The notes beneath the pieces are model-generated. The model was not told the DNA's origin and ran no database searches. It saw only the letters and a list, made by a program, of their open reading frames with translations. Below, piece by piece: positions 1 to 7,484 of a stretch of DNA of 12,856 nt. Position 1 is the stretch's first letter, and each line of letters begins with the position of its first letter. The stretch lies in contig JASHVB010000373.1 in the NCBI GenBank assembly GCA_030039695.1, positions 1-12,856 of the forward strand, in the 5' to 3' direction. This DNA comes from Acetobacteraceae bacterium. Lineage in GTDB: Bacteria; Pseudomonadota; Alphaproteobacteria; Acetobacterales; Acetobacteraceae. The translations under genes and the position numbers were made by a program.

Positions 1-326
1 CGCACGGCATGGAGACGGAAATCGTGCTGGCGAAGATGGGCATTCCGGAGACCGAGACCGCCGTTAAGAAGCGGGTGGAGAGCATGGTGGCGCTCGCCGA
101 TCTGACCCGTGCCGGGTTCATCAATGGTGACATCTCCACGGTGATGTCGCCGCGCACGGTGATCACGTGGGCCGAGAATGCGCGGATTTTCGGGAATGTG
201 GGGTTCGCATTTCGGGTGACGTTCCTGAACAAGTGCGACGAAGCAGAACGCTCGACGGTGGCGGAGTACTACCAGCGCTGCTTCAATGAGGAGATTCCGA
301 CCGGCGGTTTCACGACCAGGAAGTGA
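1..326 (+). CDS. cobS: Cobaltochelatase AAA+ subunit CobS, C-terminal part (5' end outside window)
   Basis: This is the last ~107 codons of CobS, with codons in frame from base 3 and a TGA stop at 324-326. CobS is the AAA+ ATPase subunit of the ATP-dependent cobaltochelatase CobNST, which inserts cobalt into hydrogenobyrinic acid a,c-diamide in the aerobic cobalamin pathway in the cytoplasm. The visible part is the helical C-terminal region: [14 protein letters not shown] is a typical sensor-2/lid-like stretch, and [11 protein letters not shown] followed by EYYQRCF is the usual CobS ending. Full-length homologues have about 330 residues, so the Walker motifs lie upstream of the window. cobT follows after 133 bp on the same strand, the normal cobST order. 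The ATG at base 9 is internal, because the reading frame is open to the window edge and homology continues through it. Identification is by recognition of the family and is confident. Confidence 0.93.
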   Translation, partial: HGMETEIVLAKMGIPETETAVKKRVESMVALADLTRAGFINGDISTVMSPRTVITWAENARIFGNVGFAFRVTFLNKCDEAERSTVAEYYQRCFNEEIPTGGFTTRK

Positions 327-356
327 GCGTCGAAGGTCAGAGGAAGGAGAAGGAAT

Positions 357-447
357 CCCCCGTCCCCGTCGGGGAGGGGGTTAGGGCGAGGGGGTCGACG
401 CGATACGAATCCCTCCCCCCAACCCCCTCACACAAAGGGAGGGGGAG
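357..447. repeat. G/C-rich palindromic intergenic repeat between cobS and cobT
   Basis: The gap between cobS and cobT contains two paired G/C blocks. In the first, CCCCC at 357-361 and CCCC at 364-367 can pair with GGGG at 371-374 and GGGGG at 376-380 around a three-base loop. In the second, CTCCCCC at 413-419 can pair with GGGGGAG at 441-447. The low-complexity CCCCTCCCC / GGGGAGGGG wording looks like a dispersed intergenic repeat of GC-rich proteobacteria rather than a unique operator. The right-hand block ends 12 bases before the cobT ATG and also supplies the only purine-rich Shine-Dalgarno-like stretch for cobT (about 435-447). A fold here could therefore modulate cobT translation. Folding is seen in the sequence; repeat status and function are inference. 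Confidence 0.5.
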
Positions 448-459
448 CCCAAGCGCATC

Positions 460-2340
460 ATGAGCGGCACAAGCAAGCAGGACACCGCCCGGACGGAAGA
501 CTTCAAGCGCGCCACCGCCGGCGTGCTGCGGGCGATCGCCGAACAACCCGACGTGCAGGTGGCGTTCCAGCCAGGCCCCTCCGGCCTGTCCGGCAAGCGT
601 GCTCGCCTGCCCTTGCCCACGCGCGCGCTGCCAGCGGCGGAAATGGCCCGCCTGCGCGGCGCCTCTGACTCCATCGCGCTGCGCCTGAAGCACCACGACG
701 ACGCGGTCCATAACGCCCGAATGCCCGCGCGCCGCGAGGCTAAGGATGCCTACGACGCGCTGGAACAGGCGCGGGTAGAAGTTGTTGGCTCGCGCTACAT
801 GTCCGGTGTCGCTTCCAACCTGCGCGCCAGGCTCGCCGAGGAATGCGTCGCCGAAGGCTACGATCGGATGACGCGAAAGGATCAGCTGCCGGTCGCCGCC
901 GCTCTGTCGCTGCTCGCGCGTGAAGCTATGTCGGGCGAGACGTCGCCACCCGAGGCGAAGCGCATCCTCGACATGTGGCGCGACACGCTGGGCGATCAGG
1001 CGGATCAGGCCCTTGGCGAAATGAGGGTTGCGCAGGACGACCAGCGGGCCTTCACCCGCGTCGCCCGCCGGCTGCTCGCGGCGCTCGATCTCGCTGAAGC
1101 CGAAGCCGAAGCCGAACCCGAGGATCAGACCGAGGAGGGCGAGGAGGGCGGCGAACAATCCGGCCAGCAGGACCAGTCGCAGGAAGGCGACGGGCAAAGC
1201 CAGTCCGAATCCGAATCAATGCTCGGCGCCAATCCCGAGGAAATGGAAGGCGAGGCGGCCGACGATGAAGGCACGGAATCCGAGGACGAAGCGGCGATCG
1301 CCGAAGGCGACGACCGCCCCGGCGGCCCGCAGCCGCGCCGCGAGCGACCCAACGTCGACGAGTCTGCGGTCTATCGTGCCTACACCCGTCTCTACGACGA
1401 GGAGATCGAGGCCGAGGAGCTGTGCGACCCCGATGAGCTGACACGGCTGCGCCAGCAGCTCGATCAACAGTTGCAGCATCTGCAGGGCGTGATCTCCAAG
1501 CTCGCGAACCGCCTCCAGCGCCGCCTGCTGGCGCAGCAGACGCGTGCCTGGGAATTCGACCTCGACGAAGGCTTGCTCGATGCCGGTCGTCTGTCGCGCG
1601 TCGTTGTCAACCCGCTGCAGGCGCTGTCGTACAAGCGCGAGCTCGACATGGAGTTCCGCGATACTGTCGTGACCCTGTTGATCGACAACTCCGGCTCGAT
1701 GCGCGGGCGGTCGATCACCGTGGCGGCGATGTGTGGTGATATCCTGGCGCGCACGCTGGAACGCTGTGCGGTGAAGGTGGAGGTGTTGGGCTTCACCACG
1801 CGCGCCTGGAAGGGCGGGCAGAGCCGCGAGCGATGGGTGCAGGAGGGCAAGCCCCGCAATCCCGGGCGGCTGAACGATCTGCGCCACATCGTCTACAAGG
1901 CTGCCGACGCGCCGTGGCGGCGCGCACGCAAGAACCTCGGGCTGATGCTGCGTGAGGGCCTGCTTAAGGAGAACATCGATGGCGAAGCCCTGTTGTGGGC
2001 CTATCGCCGCCTGCTCGTGCGACCGGAGCACCGGCGCATCCTGATGGTGATCAGCGACGGCGCGCCGGTCGATGACTCGACTTTGTCGGTGAACCCTGGG
2101 AACTACCTGGAGAAGCATCTGCGCGAAGTGATCCGCGAGATTGAGAACCGCGACCAGGTGGAGTTGATCGCGATTGGCATCGGCCACGACGTGACGCGCT
2201 ATTATCGCCGCGCGGTGACGATCGTTGATGCAGAGGAACTCGGCGGCACGATGATGCAGAAGCTGACCGAACTGTTCGATGAGGACATGGACGCCGCCTG
2301 GTCACGCGCGGCAAGTGAACGGGCGGCGATCGTCGTCTAA
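460..2340 (+). CDS. cobT: Cobaltochelatase VWA-domain subunit CobT
   Basis: This 626-residue protein is the CobT subunit of cobaltochelatase. CobT and CobS form the AAA+/VWA chaperone-like motor that drives CobN to insert cobalt into the corrin ring. Residues ~10-210 are the helical N-terminal region, with a typical start [16 protein letters not shown]. Residues ~211-285 are a very acidic, Gln/Ser-rich linker. Residues ~400-615 are the VWA domain, with a complete MIDAS metal motif DNSGS (D409, S411, S413) and a later SDGAP (D533). [15 protein letters not shown] is also typical of the family. Length is normal for CobT. The ATG at 460 gives the expected N-terminus; the purine-rich RBS-like block lies somewhat far upstream (about 12-24 bases) and within a repeat. 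Transcription is probably from the cobS side, since no convincing promoter was seen in the 133-bp gap. A long antisense frame over this gene is a composition artefact. Confidence 0.96.
   Translation: MSGTSKQDTARTEDFKRATAGVLRAIAEQPDVQVAFQPGPSGLSGKRARLPLPTRALPAAEMARLRGASDSIALRLKHHDDAVHNARMPARREAKDAYDALEQARVEVVGSRYMSGVASNLRARLAEECVAEGYDRMTRKDQLPVAAALSLLAREAMSGETSPPEAKRILDMWRDTLGDQADQALGEMRVAQDDQRAFTRVARRLLAALDLAEAEAEAEPEDQTEEGEEGGEQSGQQDQSQEGDGQSQSESESMLGANPEEMEGEAADDEGTESEDEAAIAEGDDRPGGPQPRRERPNVDESAVYRAYTRLYDEEIEAEELCDPDELTRLRQQLDQQLQHLQGVISKLANRLQRRLLAQQTRAWEFDLDEGLLDAGRLSRVVVNPLQALSYKRELDMEFRDTVVTLLIDNSGSMRGRSITVAAMCGDILARTLERCAVKVEVLGFTTRAWKGGQSRERWVQEGKPRNPGRLNDLRHIVYKAADAPWRRARKNLGLMLREGLLKENIDGEALLWAYRRLLVRPEHRRILMVISDGAPVDDSTLSVNPGNYLEKHLREVIREIENRDQVELIAIGIGHDVTRYYRRAVTIVDAEELGGTMMQKLTELFDEDMDAAWSRAASERAAIVV
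1093..1149 (+). repeat. Short tandem repeats in the cobT acidic linker
   Basis: A six-base unit GCYGAA is repeated four times at 1093-1116, encoding alternating Ala-Glu. A nine-base unit GAGGAGGGC is repeated twice at 1132-1149, encoding Glu-Glu-Gly. Both are in frame and lie in the acidic linker between the helical and VWA regions. Unit sizes are multiples of three, so copy-number change would alter linker length without a frameshift. Linkers of this kind vary in length among CobT proteins, so this is an expected place for slippage. Confidence 0.6.
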
Positions 2341-2733
2341 ACTGACCCCTCCCGCTGCGCGGAAGAGGCATGGCTCGGGCTTGCCCGCGTCGTCTAGACC
2401 CGAAGCATCGCGCGTGGCGGGGCAACCGGATCGGCGGCTACGACGCCAATATCGCCACGGTGAGCCCACGCCCAGCCATCATGCTGCGCCGCCTTGGCAT
2501 GCCGGCCGGTCAGAGAGCATGCGCCGCACCGACGGCGAAACGGAGCGCGCGAGCGAACATAACCGCAGCGTACGCCCCGCCATCGTGGTTGTGATCGCGC
2601 GCGCGACGCCCCGGATGCGCCGTGTGGTCAGTGCAATGTGTTAGCTCCCACGAAGGGTCCGGCGCGTGCGCATCGACAAGATCGCCGACCGCAACGCGCA
2701 ACTATTGGAGATGCGGTTGCCGGGACGGCCACG
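2341..2733. other. Convergent gap between cobT and the flavoprotein-SelD gene, no supported gene
   Basis: This 393-bp stretch separates two convergent genes. A plus-strand frame from ATG 2370 to the stop at 2592-2594 (74 codons) has strongly G/C-biased third positions between about 2400 and 2520. However, its ATG sits one base after a purine block, too close for normal initiation, and I do not recognise the product. A second patch starts at GTG 2666 with AAGGG eight bases upstream and runs into the 3' end of the next gene in antisense; its first ~25 codons look coding-like. These may be remnants of a decayed gene or chance openness in GC-rich DNA. No tRNA and no mobile-element ends were seen. 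Confidence 0.45.
2348..2368 (+). terminator. Hairpin just after cobT, possible weak terminator
   Basis: Seven bases after the cobT stop, CCTC (2348-2351) and CCGC (2352-2355) can pair with GCGG (2359-2362) and GAGG (2365-2368). This leaves a three-base loop TGC and a two-base AA bulge. The stem is GC-rich and correctly placed to end the cobST transcript. No run of T follows, so it is not a classical intrinsic terminator and may instead mark a 3' end processed or terminated by Rho. Confidence 0.3.
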
Positions 2734-4863
2734 CTATCGCTCGTCCAGCCTTAGCGACGGTGTCTCCGACGCTGCTGCCTCTACCTCGCCGATCACCGCA
2801 CCGCGCAGTCCGGCGTCGCGCAAGGCCGACAGACACGCAGCCGCCTTGCGGGACGGCACGCCGGCCAGCAGCCCGCCGGACGTCTGGGGATCGATCAGAA
2901 GGGCCGAGCGCGGATCTGCCCCACCGCCCGGCAACGCGAATGCATTCTGCGATGCGGTCGGACTGGCGATGCCCACGCCTGCCAGCTCCAACGCTCCGGG
3001 AAGTGCCGGCACCGCGTCTGGCCACAGCACCGCCGCGACGCTGGAGGCGCGCAGCATGTCGCCCAAATGCCCGGCCAGCCCGAAACCGGCCACAACCGTG
3101 CACGCCGTCGTGCCGTGGCCCAGCAACACGCGCGATGCCGCGGCGTTGCTCGCCCGCATGCTGTCGATTGCGGTGAGCAGCCAGCGTTGATGCGCTTCGC
3201 CGCGCATGTGCCCGGCGAGCACGATGCCGGTGCCTAAAGGCTTGGTCAGCACCAGCGCATCACCGACCTGCAGCCCGGACTTGCGCAGCAGCTTGCGTGG
3301 ATCGGCCAGTCCGCTGACCGCGAAGCCGATCGATGGCTCGGCTGCCTCGGCGCTGTGCCCTCCAATCAGGATGCAGCCGTCGGCGCTGAGCACCTCGCGC
3401 GCACCCCCCAGCATGTCGCTCAGCTCGGTACGGGTCTTCGCTGCGACGGCGCTGCAGGGAATGGCGGCGATCGCCAGGGCGGTCCAGGCCCGTGCGCCCA
3501 TCGCGTGCAGCCCCGAGAGCGCGTGCGCGGCGGCGATCTGGCCGAACACGTAGGGGTCGTCGAGGAACGCGCGGAGCCATTCGACATTCTGCACCAGTAC
3601 TTGGCCGGCTGGCGGCTTCAGCACGGCGGCGAGATCTCGTGTATCCAAACCGGTTAGCAGGTTCGGTGTCGCCAAACCCGGCACATCGGCCAAAGGGCCA
3701 CCCAGCACCTCGGCGCTGAGCTTGGCATCGCACCGCCTCGTGGCCTCGTCGGCGGGCCGTGCCGCGGCGATCGTGTGCAACCTCATCCAGCGCTGGTCGA
3801 TCCGGTCCTTCCATTGCCAAATCGCGCGCCCGGACACGGCCAGCCCGTTGCACCAGGCGACGGCCCGTCGGTCACCCAGGTCCAAGGTAACCAAGGCGTC
3901 GCGTCGCGGGTGCCAGGGCCGCGCCGACCCGCCATGGGCGGCGCGGCGCAGATTAGCGGCGAGCGGCGCTCCAGCACGCGTCGCCCACACCTCAGGCTTG
4001 GGCGTCGGACGAGCCTCCCCGACGGCGCAATCGCCGGCGGCGAACACGAAGTCATGGCTGACCGTGCGTAGTCCCGCATTGACACGCAGGAACCCTGCCG
4101 CGTCGCACGCCAGGCCGGACGCGGCGAGGAACTCCGGCCCGCGCATGCCAGCCGCCCACAGGGCCGCATCCGCCTCAAGAAAGCTGCCGTCCGACAGCGG
4201 CAAACGCCCATCGGTCAACGCGCCGGCCTGCACGCCCGATACGAGCTCGACGCCGGCGCTGACCAGCGCCGCCCGGACTGCTCGGCGTGCATGCGCTGGC
4301 GCCTCGCCAATCGGCTCGGGCGTGTCGCAGACCAGAACGAGCTGGCAGCGACCGCGAAATCGATGCGCCAGAGCCAGCGCCAGCTCGGCCCCCGCTGCAC
4401 CGCCGCCGACCAAGGCAATGCGTACGCCGCGCCCCATCCCCGCTTCCAGAGCGGCGAGTCGGCCAAGAAACCGCCCCACAGGCTTCACGGCGATTGCAGC
4501 CGTGTTCGGCGCTGCCGATTCGCCACCCACGTTGATCGATAACACGTCGAACGCAATGGGTGGGCGGCCCGATACATTGACCATTCGGGCGGCGAGATCG
4601 ATCAATCTCGCCTCGGCCACGATTAGCCGCGCACCGGCCGCGATCGAGAGCGGTGCCAGGTCGAGATGTGCCTCGTCGAACCGGTACTGACCGCGGATCA
4701 GCCCGGCCAGCATTCCCCCGTGCAGCGTTTCCGGCTCGCGCGTGATCAACGTCAGCCGGACGCCGCGCTCCGGCCGCATGGCAAAGCGGCGCAGCACCTC
4801 GACATGGGCGTGCCCCGCGCCCAGCAAAACCAGGTCGGTGGTGATTGGATGCTGCGGCTGCAT
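2734..4863 (-). CDS. selD: NADH-dehydrogenase-like FAD oxidoreductase fused to a degenerate SelD (selenide, water dikinase) domain
   Basis: This 709-residue protein has two parts. Residues ~8-365 are a pyridine-nucleotide-disulfide-type flavoprotein: first Rossmann motif GAGHAHVEVLRRF (15-27), second dinucleotide motif VGGGAAGAE (152-160), and the FAD-contacting FAAGDCA (274-280). Residues ~375-700 match SelD, which normally makes selenophosphate from selenide and ATP. Seen there are the active-site pair C378-D-A-K381, NLLTGLDTRD (401-410), LIGGHSAE (499-506), LTKPLGTG (539-546), AGFGLAGHL (592-600) and DPQTSGGLL (658-666). This fusion type is known in bacteria. Aligned to E. coli SelD, the metal ligands D51, D91 and D227 are L411, G451 and V590, D68 is E428, and the glycines before the Cys are Arg-Arg. 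Selenophosphate synthesis is therefore doubtful. The start is forced by an in-frame TAG 9 bases upstream (codon at 4873-4875). The RBS is weak (AGG, 8 bases). The alcohol dehydrogenase ends 46 bp upstream on the same strand, so co-transcription is likely. No other selenium gene is in the window. Confidence 0.9.
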   Translation of the reverse strand: MQPQHPITTDLVLLGAGHAHVEVLRRFAMRPERGVRLTLITREPETLHGGMLAGLIRGQYRFDEAHLDLAPLSIAAGARLIVAEARLIDLAARMVNVSGRPPIAFDVLSINVGGESAAPNTAAIAVKPVGRFLGRLAALEAGMGRGVRIALVGGGAAGAELALALAHRFRGRCQLVLVCDTPEPIGEAPAHARRAVRAALVSAGVELVSGVQAGALTDGRLPLSDGSFLEADAALWAAGMRGPEFLAASGLACDAAGFLRVNAGLRTVSHDFVFAAGDCAVGEARPTPKPEVWATRAGAPLAANLRRAAHGGSARPWHPRRDALVTLDLGDRRAVAWCNGLAVSGRAIWQWKDRIDQRWMRLHTIAAARPADEATRRCDAKLSAEVLGGPLADVPGLATPNLLTGLDTRDLAAVLKPPAGQVLVQNVEWLRAFLDDPYVFGQIAAAHALSGLHAMGARAWTALAIAAIPCSAVAAKTRTELSDMLGGAREVLSADGCILIGGHSAEAAEPSIGFAVSGLADPRKLLRKSGLQVGDALVLTKPLGTGIVLAGHMRGEAHQRWLLTAIDSMRASNAAASRVLLGHGTTACTVVAGFGLAGHLGDMLRASSVAAVLWPDAVPALPGALELAGVGIASPTASQNAFALPGGGADPRSALLIDPQTSGGLLAGVPSRKAAACLSALRDAGLRGAVIGEVEAAASETPSLRLDER

Positions 4864-4909
4864 CTGCGCAGCCTAGCGCGTACGCCTCCGAGTCGTGGTG
4901 GACTCCGGC

Positions 4910-5974
4910 TCAGGCGGCGTCCGCGCGTAGCACCAAACGGCCCGTCACTTTGCCGTCGCGCAGCCGCATCAGGGCGTCGTACGCTTGGTTTTGCGGCACC
5001 GTCGCAACCGGCAGCGCCTGCAGCTGGCCATCCTGCGCCAGCTTCACCAGCTCGCGCAGCTCCTTCGGATTGCCGACATAGCTACCCTGCACCGTCAGAG
5101 CGCGGATCGCCATAATCGGCAGCGGCAGCGTCAGTTCGCCGCCGAACAAGCCGACCTGAACCAGCTTGCCGCCCTTGCGCAGCGCTCCGAAGGCAAAGCG
5201 CGCGGTTTGTGTGCCGTTCACCAGGTCGATCACCGCCAGGACCGGTCCGCCGGCAGCATCCATGATGCGCTTGGCAACATCCTCGCCATTGCCATCGACT
5301 ACATGGTGCGCGCCGGCCTCCAGCGCCGCGGCGCGCTTCTCTGCACTGACATCGACCGAGACGATATTCTCGTGGCCGATCGCCTTCAGCACGGCAATCG
5401 CGTTCATGCCCAGCCCACCGGCGCCGACCAGCACGATCGCCTCATGCTTCGGTACCGGCATCACCTTACGGATCGCCGAGTAGACCGTGATCCCAGAGCA
5501 TGCATAGGTCGCCGCCACCGCGGGATCGAGATTGCCAGGATCGACGAGGTGCCGCGGATGCGGCGCGATCACGTGCGTGCCGTAGCCGCCATTCGCGTAG
5601 ACGCCGAGGCTCCGCGCCGCGACGGTGCACATGTTGTCTTCCTCGTTGAGGCACTTGTCGCACGTGCCGCAGCCGAGCCAGGGGAACACGATGCGGATGT
5701 CGCCCGGCTTCACACCTTTCGCATCCGGCCCGAGCTTCGCCACGCGGCCGACGATCTCATGCCCCATGGCGAGAGGCAGCGTGACGCCGCGGTCCTTTAA
5801 CGACATCTTCTTGCCGCCGCCGATGTCGTAATAGCCCTCCCAAATGTGCAGGTCGGAGTGACAGACGCCGCAATGCGTCACCTCCAGCAGCACCTCGGTG
5901 CCGTTCGGCTCCGGTGTGGGAAGTTCGAGTTCCTTCAGCGGTGCTCCGTTCTCGACCACGGCCCAGGCGCGCAT
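4910..5974 (-). CDS. Zinc-dependent, NAD-linked alcohol dehydrogenase (MDR family)
   Basis: This 354-residue cytoplasmic medium-chain dehydrogenase probably oxidises an alcohol to an aldehyde, or the reverse, with NAD(H). The catalytic zinc ligands are visible as C38 (CGVCHSDLH), H72 with E73 (GHEIVG) and C159 (ACSGITVY). The structural zinc site is complete: C102, C105, C108 and C116. The nucleotide-binding motif is GAGGLG (184-189), and D208 after the second strand favours NAD over NADP. An insert around 50-63 (DIGGGKKMSLKDRG) is typical of one ADH subgroup, but I cannot name the substrate. The ATG at 5972-5974 has an AGGAGA Shine-Dalgarno at 5981-5986, six bases away. The flavoprotein-SelD gene follows 46 bp downstream, probably in the same transcript. 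Upstream, 280 bp of repeat-bearing DNA separates it from the CoA-transferase, so it may have its own promoter. Confidence 0.94.
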   Translation of the reverse strand: MRAWAVVENGAPLKELELPTPEPNGTEVLLEVTHCGVCHSDLHIWEGYYDIGGGKKMSLKDRGVTLPLAMGHEIVGRVAKLGPDAKGVKPGDIRIVFPWLGCGTCDKCLNEEDNMCTVAARSLGVYANGGYGTHVIAPHPRHLVDPGNLDPAVAATYACSGITVYSAIRKVMPVPKHEAIVLVGAGGLGMNAIAVLKAIGHENIVSVDVSAEKRAAALEAGAHHVVDGNGEDVAKRIMDAAGGPVLAVIDLVNGTQTARFAFGALRKGGKLVQVGLFGGELTLPLPIMAIRALTVQGSYVGNPKELRELVKLAQDGQLQALPVATVPQNQAYDALMRLRDGKVTGRLVLRADAA

Positions 5975-6051
5975 CGTCTGTCTCCTGCACTTGGTGTCGC
6001 GGACAGGGATAGATCAGCGCGCGGCGGACGGAAACCCTGCCCCTGGTCCCC

Positions 6052-6085
6052 GGTCATTGCGGCGAGCGAAGCGGCGACGCAATCT
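6052..6085. repeat. REP-like palindrome of the GTCATTGCG...CGCAATC type
   Basis: ATTGCG at 6056-6061 is the exact inverted complement of CGCAAT at 6078-6083, enclosing GCGAGCGAAGCGGCGA-type sequence. The wording (gtcattgc, gagcgaagcg, gcaatc) matches a dispersed intergenic palindrome seen in many proteobacterial chromosomes. It lies in the 280-bp space upstream of the alcohol dehydrogenase. Only one copy is in the window, so repetition in this genome is inferred from familiarity. Confidence 0.55.
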
Positions 6086-6215
6086 TTCCCCTGGATTTGC
6101 TCGTCGAGGGAACGTTTCGCGTCGGCGCCCGGCTGGCCCGATCGTCCCTTCAGCCGGTCGCGCCAAAGCCCGCCTTCGCGCAACCCTTTCCGGACACCGC
6201 ATCATTGCCGCAAGA

Positions 6216-6237
6216 GTGGCCGGCCTTCGCCGGCCAC
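6216..6237. repeat. Perfect 9-bp GC hairpin after the CoA-transferase, REP-like or terminator
   Basis: GTGGCCGGC at 6216-6224 pairs perfectly with GCCGGCCAC at 6229-6237 around the loop CTTC. On the minus strand it begins 17 bases after the CoA-transferase stop codon (6255-6257), a good position for transcript termination or 3'-end protection. No T run follows on either strand, and similar GGCCGGC...GCCGGCC hairpins are common dispersed elements in GC-rich alphaproteobacteria. A repeat with incidental terminator function is my preferred reading. It argues against simple read-through from the CoA-transferase into the alcohol dehydrogenase. Confidence 0.55.
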
Positions 6238-6254
6238 GACGTGTGGGTTGCGAC

Positions 6255-7484
6255 CTACACCACGCCCTCGCCTTTGAGCGCCTCTACATCGGATGCGCTC
6301 AGCCCGAGCCAGCCGGTCAGCACGTTCGCCGTGTGCTGGCCGAGCATGGGCGAGGGCTCGACCTTCGGCGGCTTGCCATCGATTCGCACCGGCCAGGCCG
6401 GCATCTTGAACGGCCCGTGGTTCGGATGCTGCATCACCTGCATGATGCCGCGTTCCTCGAAGGTCGGATCGTTCTGCAACTCCATGGTGTCCAGCACCGC
6501 GCCCGCAGGAATGCCGGCCCCACCGACCTGCGCCATCGCGTCGTGTTTGCTGCGCGTGCGCGTCCAGGCAGCGATCATCGCATCCAGCTCATCCATGTTC
6601 TTTACGCGGTCACGCGGTGTGGCGAAGCGCGGATCTTCGATCAGTTCTTCCCGGCCCATGACTTTGCACAGCCGTGCCCAGTGCTCGGGGTTGGCGCGAC
6701 TGGTCATGATCCACACGTAGTCGTTCGGCCCGCCCGGCGCGCATGGATAGAGACCGGACGGTGCGTTGCTGCCGCCACCCGAGCGCGTGCCGTCACGCTG
6801 CACGGCCCGGCCACTCTTCGCCTGGGTGGAAAAGTTGGTGCGCATGTAATGCAGCATCGCGTCCTGCATGGCGACCTGCAGCCGATGGCCTTCGCCGGTC
6901 TGCGCCCGCTTATGGAGCGCGCCTAAGATCGTGATCGCCATCGTCATGCCTGTGCCGGTGTCGCCGAGCGACAATCCCGGCTTCACCGGTCCGCGGCCTT
7001 TCTCGCCGGTCACGCTGATCGTGCCGCCGGTTGCCTGCGCGATCATGTCGAACGCCAGGTTTTTCTCGTACGGACTGCCGGTGCCGAAGCCTTTTACCTG
7101 GCAATAGATGATACCTGGATTGATCGCGCGGACATTGTCATAACCCAGCCCCAGTCGCTCGATCGTGCCTGGTGCCATGTTCTCCACACACACATCCGCC
7201 TTGCGGAGCAGATCGCGGACAAGCTCCAGTCCGCGCGGTGATTTCAGGTTCACCGTGATCGACTTCTTGTTCGCGTTGAACATGTGGAAGTAATACGGAT
7301 CGTCGTCCGGTTGGCCGGGCCGCAGGCGTCGACCGGGGTCGCCCGTCGTGGGATTCTCGATCTTCACCACCTCGGCGCCGAGCCAAGCCAGCGCCTCGGT
7401 GCAGGAGGGGCCGGCTTCGAACTGGGTGAAGTCGACGACGCGGACACCGCGCAGGAAGTCCAGGGTCTGGCTGTTGTCCGGCAT
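6255..7484 (-). CDS. Class III CoA-transferase, CaiB/BaiF family (formyl-CoA transferase-like)
   Basis: This 409-residue cytoplasmic enzyme of the CaiB/BaiF family moves CoA between carboxylic acids through an aspartyl-CoA anhydride on a conserved Asp. The N-terminal family signature FTQFEAGPSCTEALAWLGAE (19-38) is clear and resembles formyl-CoA:oxalate CoA-transferase (Frc), including GPSCT. The probable catalytic residue is D175 in LSLGDTGTG. SITVNLKSPRG (75-85), VENMAPGTIERLGLG (100-114) and a glycine-rich loop RSGGGSN (234-240) also fit. No oxalyl-CoA decarboxylase gene is beside it, so oxalate use is not supported and the acid substrate is unknown. I chose ATG 7482-7484, giving MPDNSQTLDF, because a GGAGGA Shine-Dalgarno lies nine bases upstream (7494-7499). 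The frame extends to 7544, but those extra 20 residues cover the RBS and have no family likeness. It faces the decarboxylase-like gene across a 352-bp divergent gap. Confidence 0.93.
   Translation of the reverse strand: MPDNSQTLDFLRGVRVVDFTQFEAGPSCTEALAWLGAEVVKIENPTTGDPGRRLRPGQPDDDPYYFHMFNANKKSITVNLKSPRGLELVRDLLRKADVCVENMAPGTIERLGLGYDNVRAINPGIIYCQVKGFGTGSPYEKNLAFDMIAQATGGTISVTGEKGRGPVKPGLSLGDTGTGMTMAITILGALHKRAQTGEGHRLQVAMQDAMLHYMRTNFSTQAKSGRAVQRDGTRSGGGSNAPSGLYPCAPGGPNDYVWIMTSRANPEHWARLCKVMGREELIEDPRFATPRDRVKNMDELDAMIAAWTRTRSKHDAMAQVGGAGIPAGAVLDTMELQNDPTFEERGIMQVMQHPNHGPFKMPAWPVRIDGKPPKVEPSPMLGQHTANVLTGWLGLSASDVEALKGEGVV

Noticed and set aside
337..1197. Minus-strand open frame of 286 codons over the cobT start and upstream repeat
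   Set aside because: Antisense to the CobT N-terminus; its own N-terminal Gly/Phe/Leu repeats are just the complement of the acidic tandem repeat.
1216..2187. Minus-strand open frame of 323 codons inside cobT
   Set aside because: It is antisense to the well-identified VWA half of CobT. GC-rich genes with G/C third positions keep opposite frames open, and its translation has no recognisable domain.
3722..4690. Plus-strand open frame of 322 codons antisense to the flavoprotein-SelD gene
   Set aside because: The translation is Arg/Ala/Ser/Pro-rich with no motif, while the minus strand carries clear FAD and SelD motifs.
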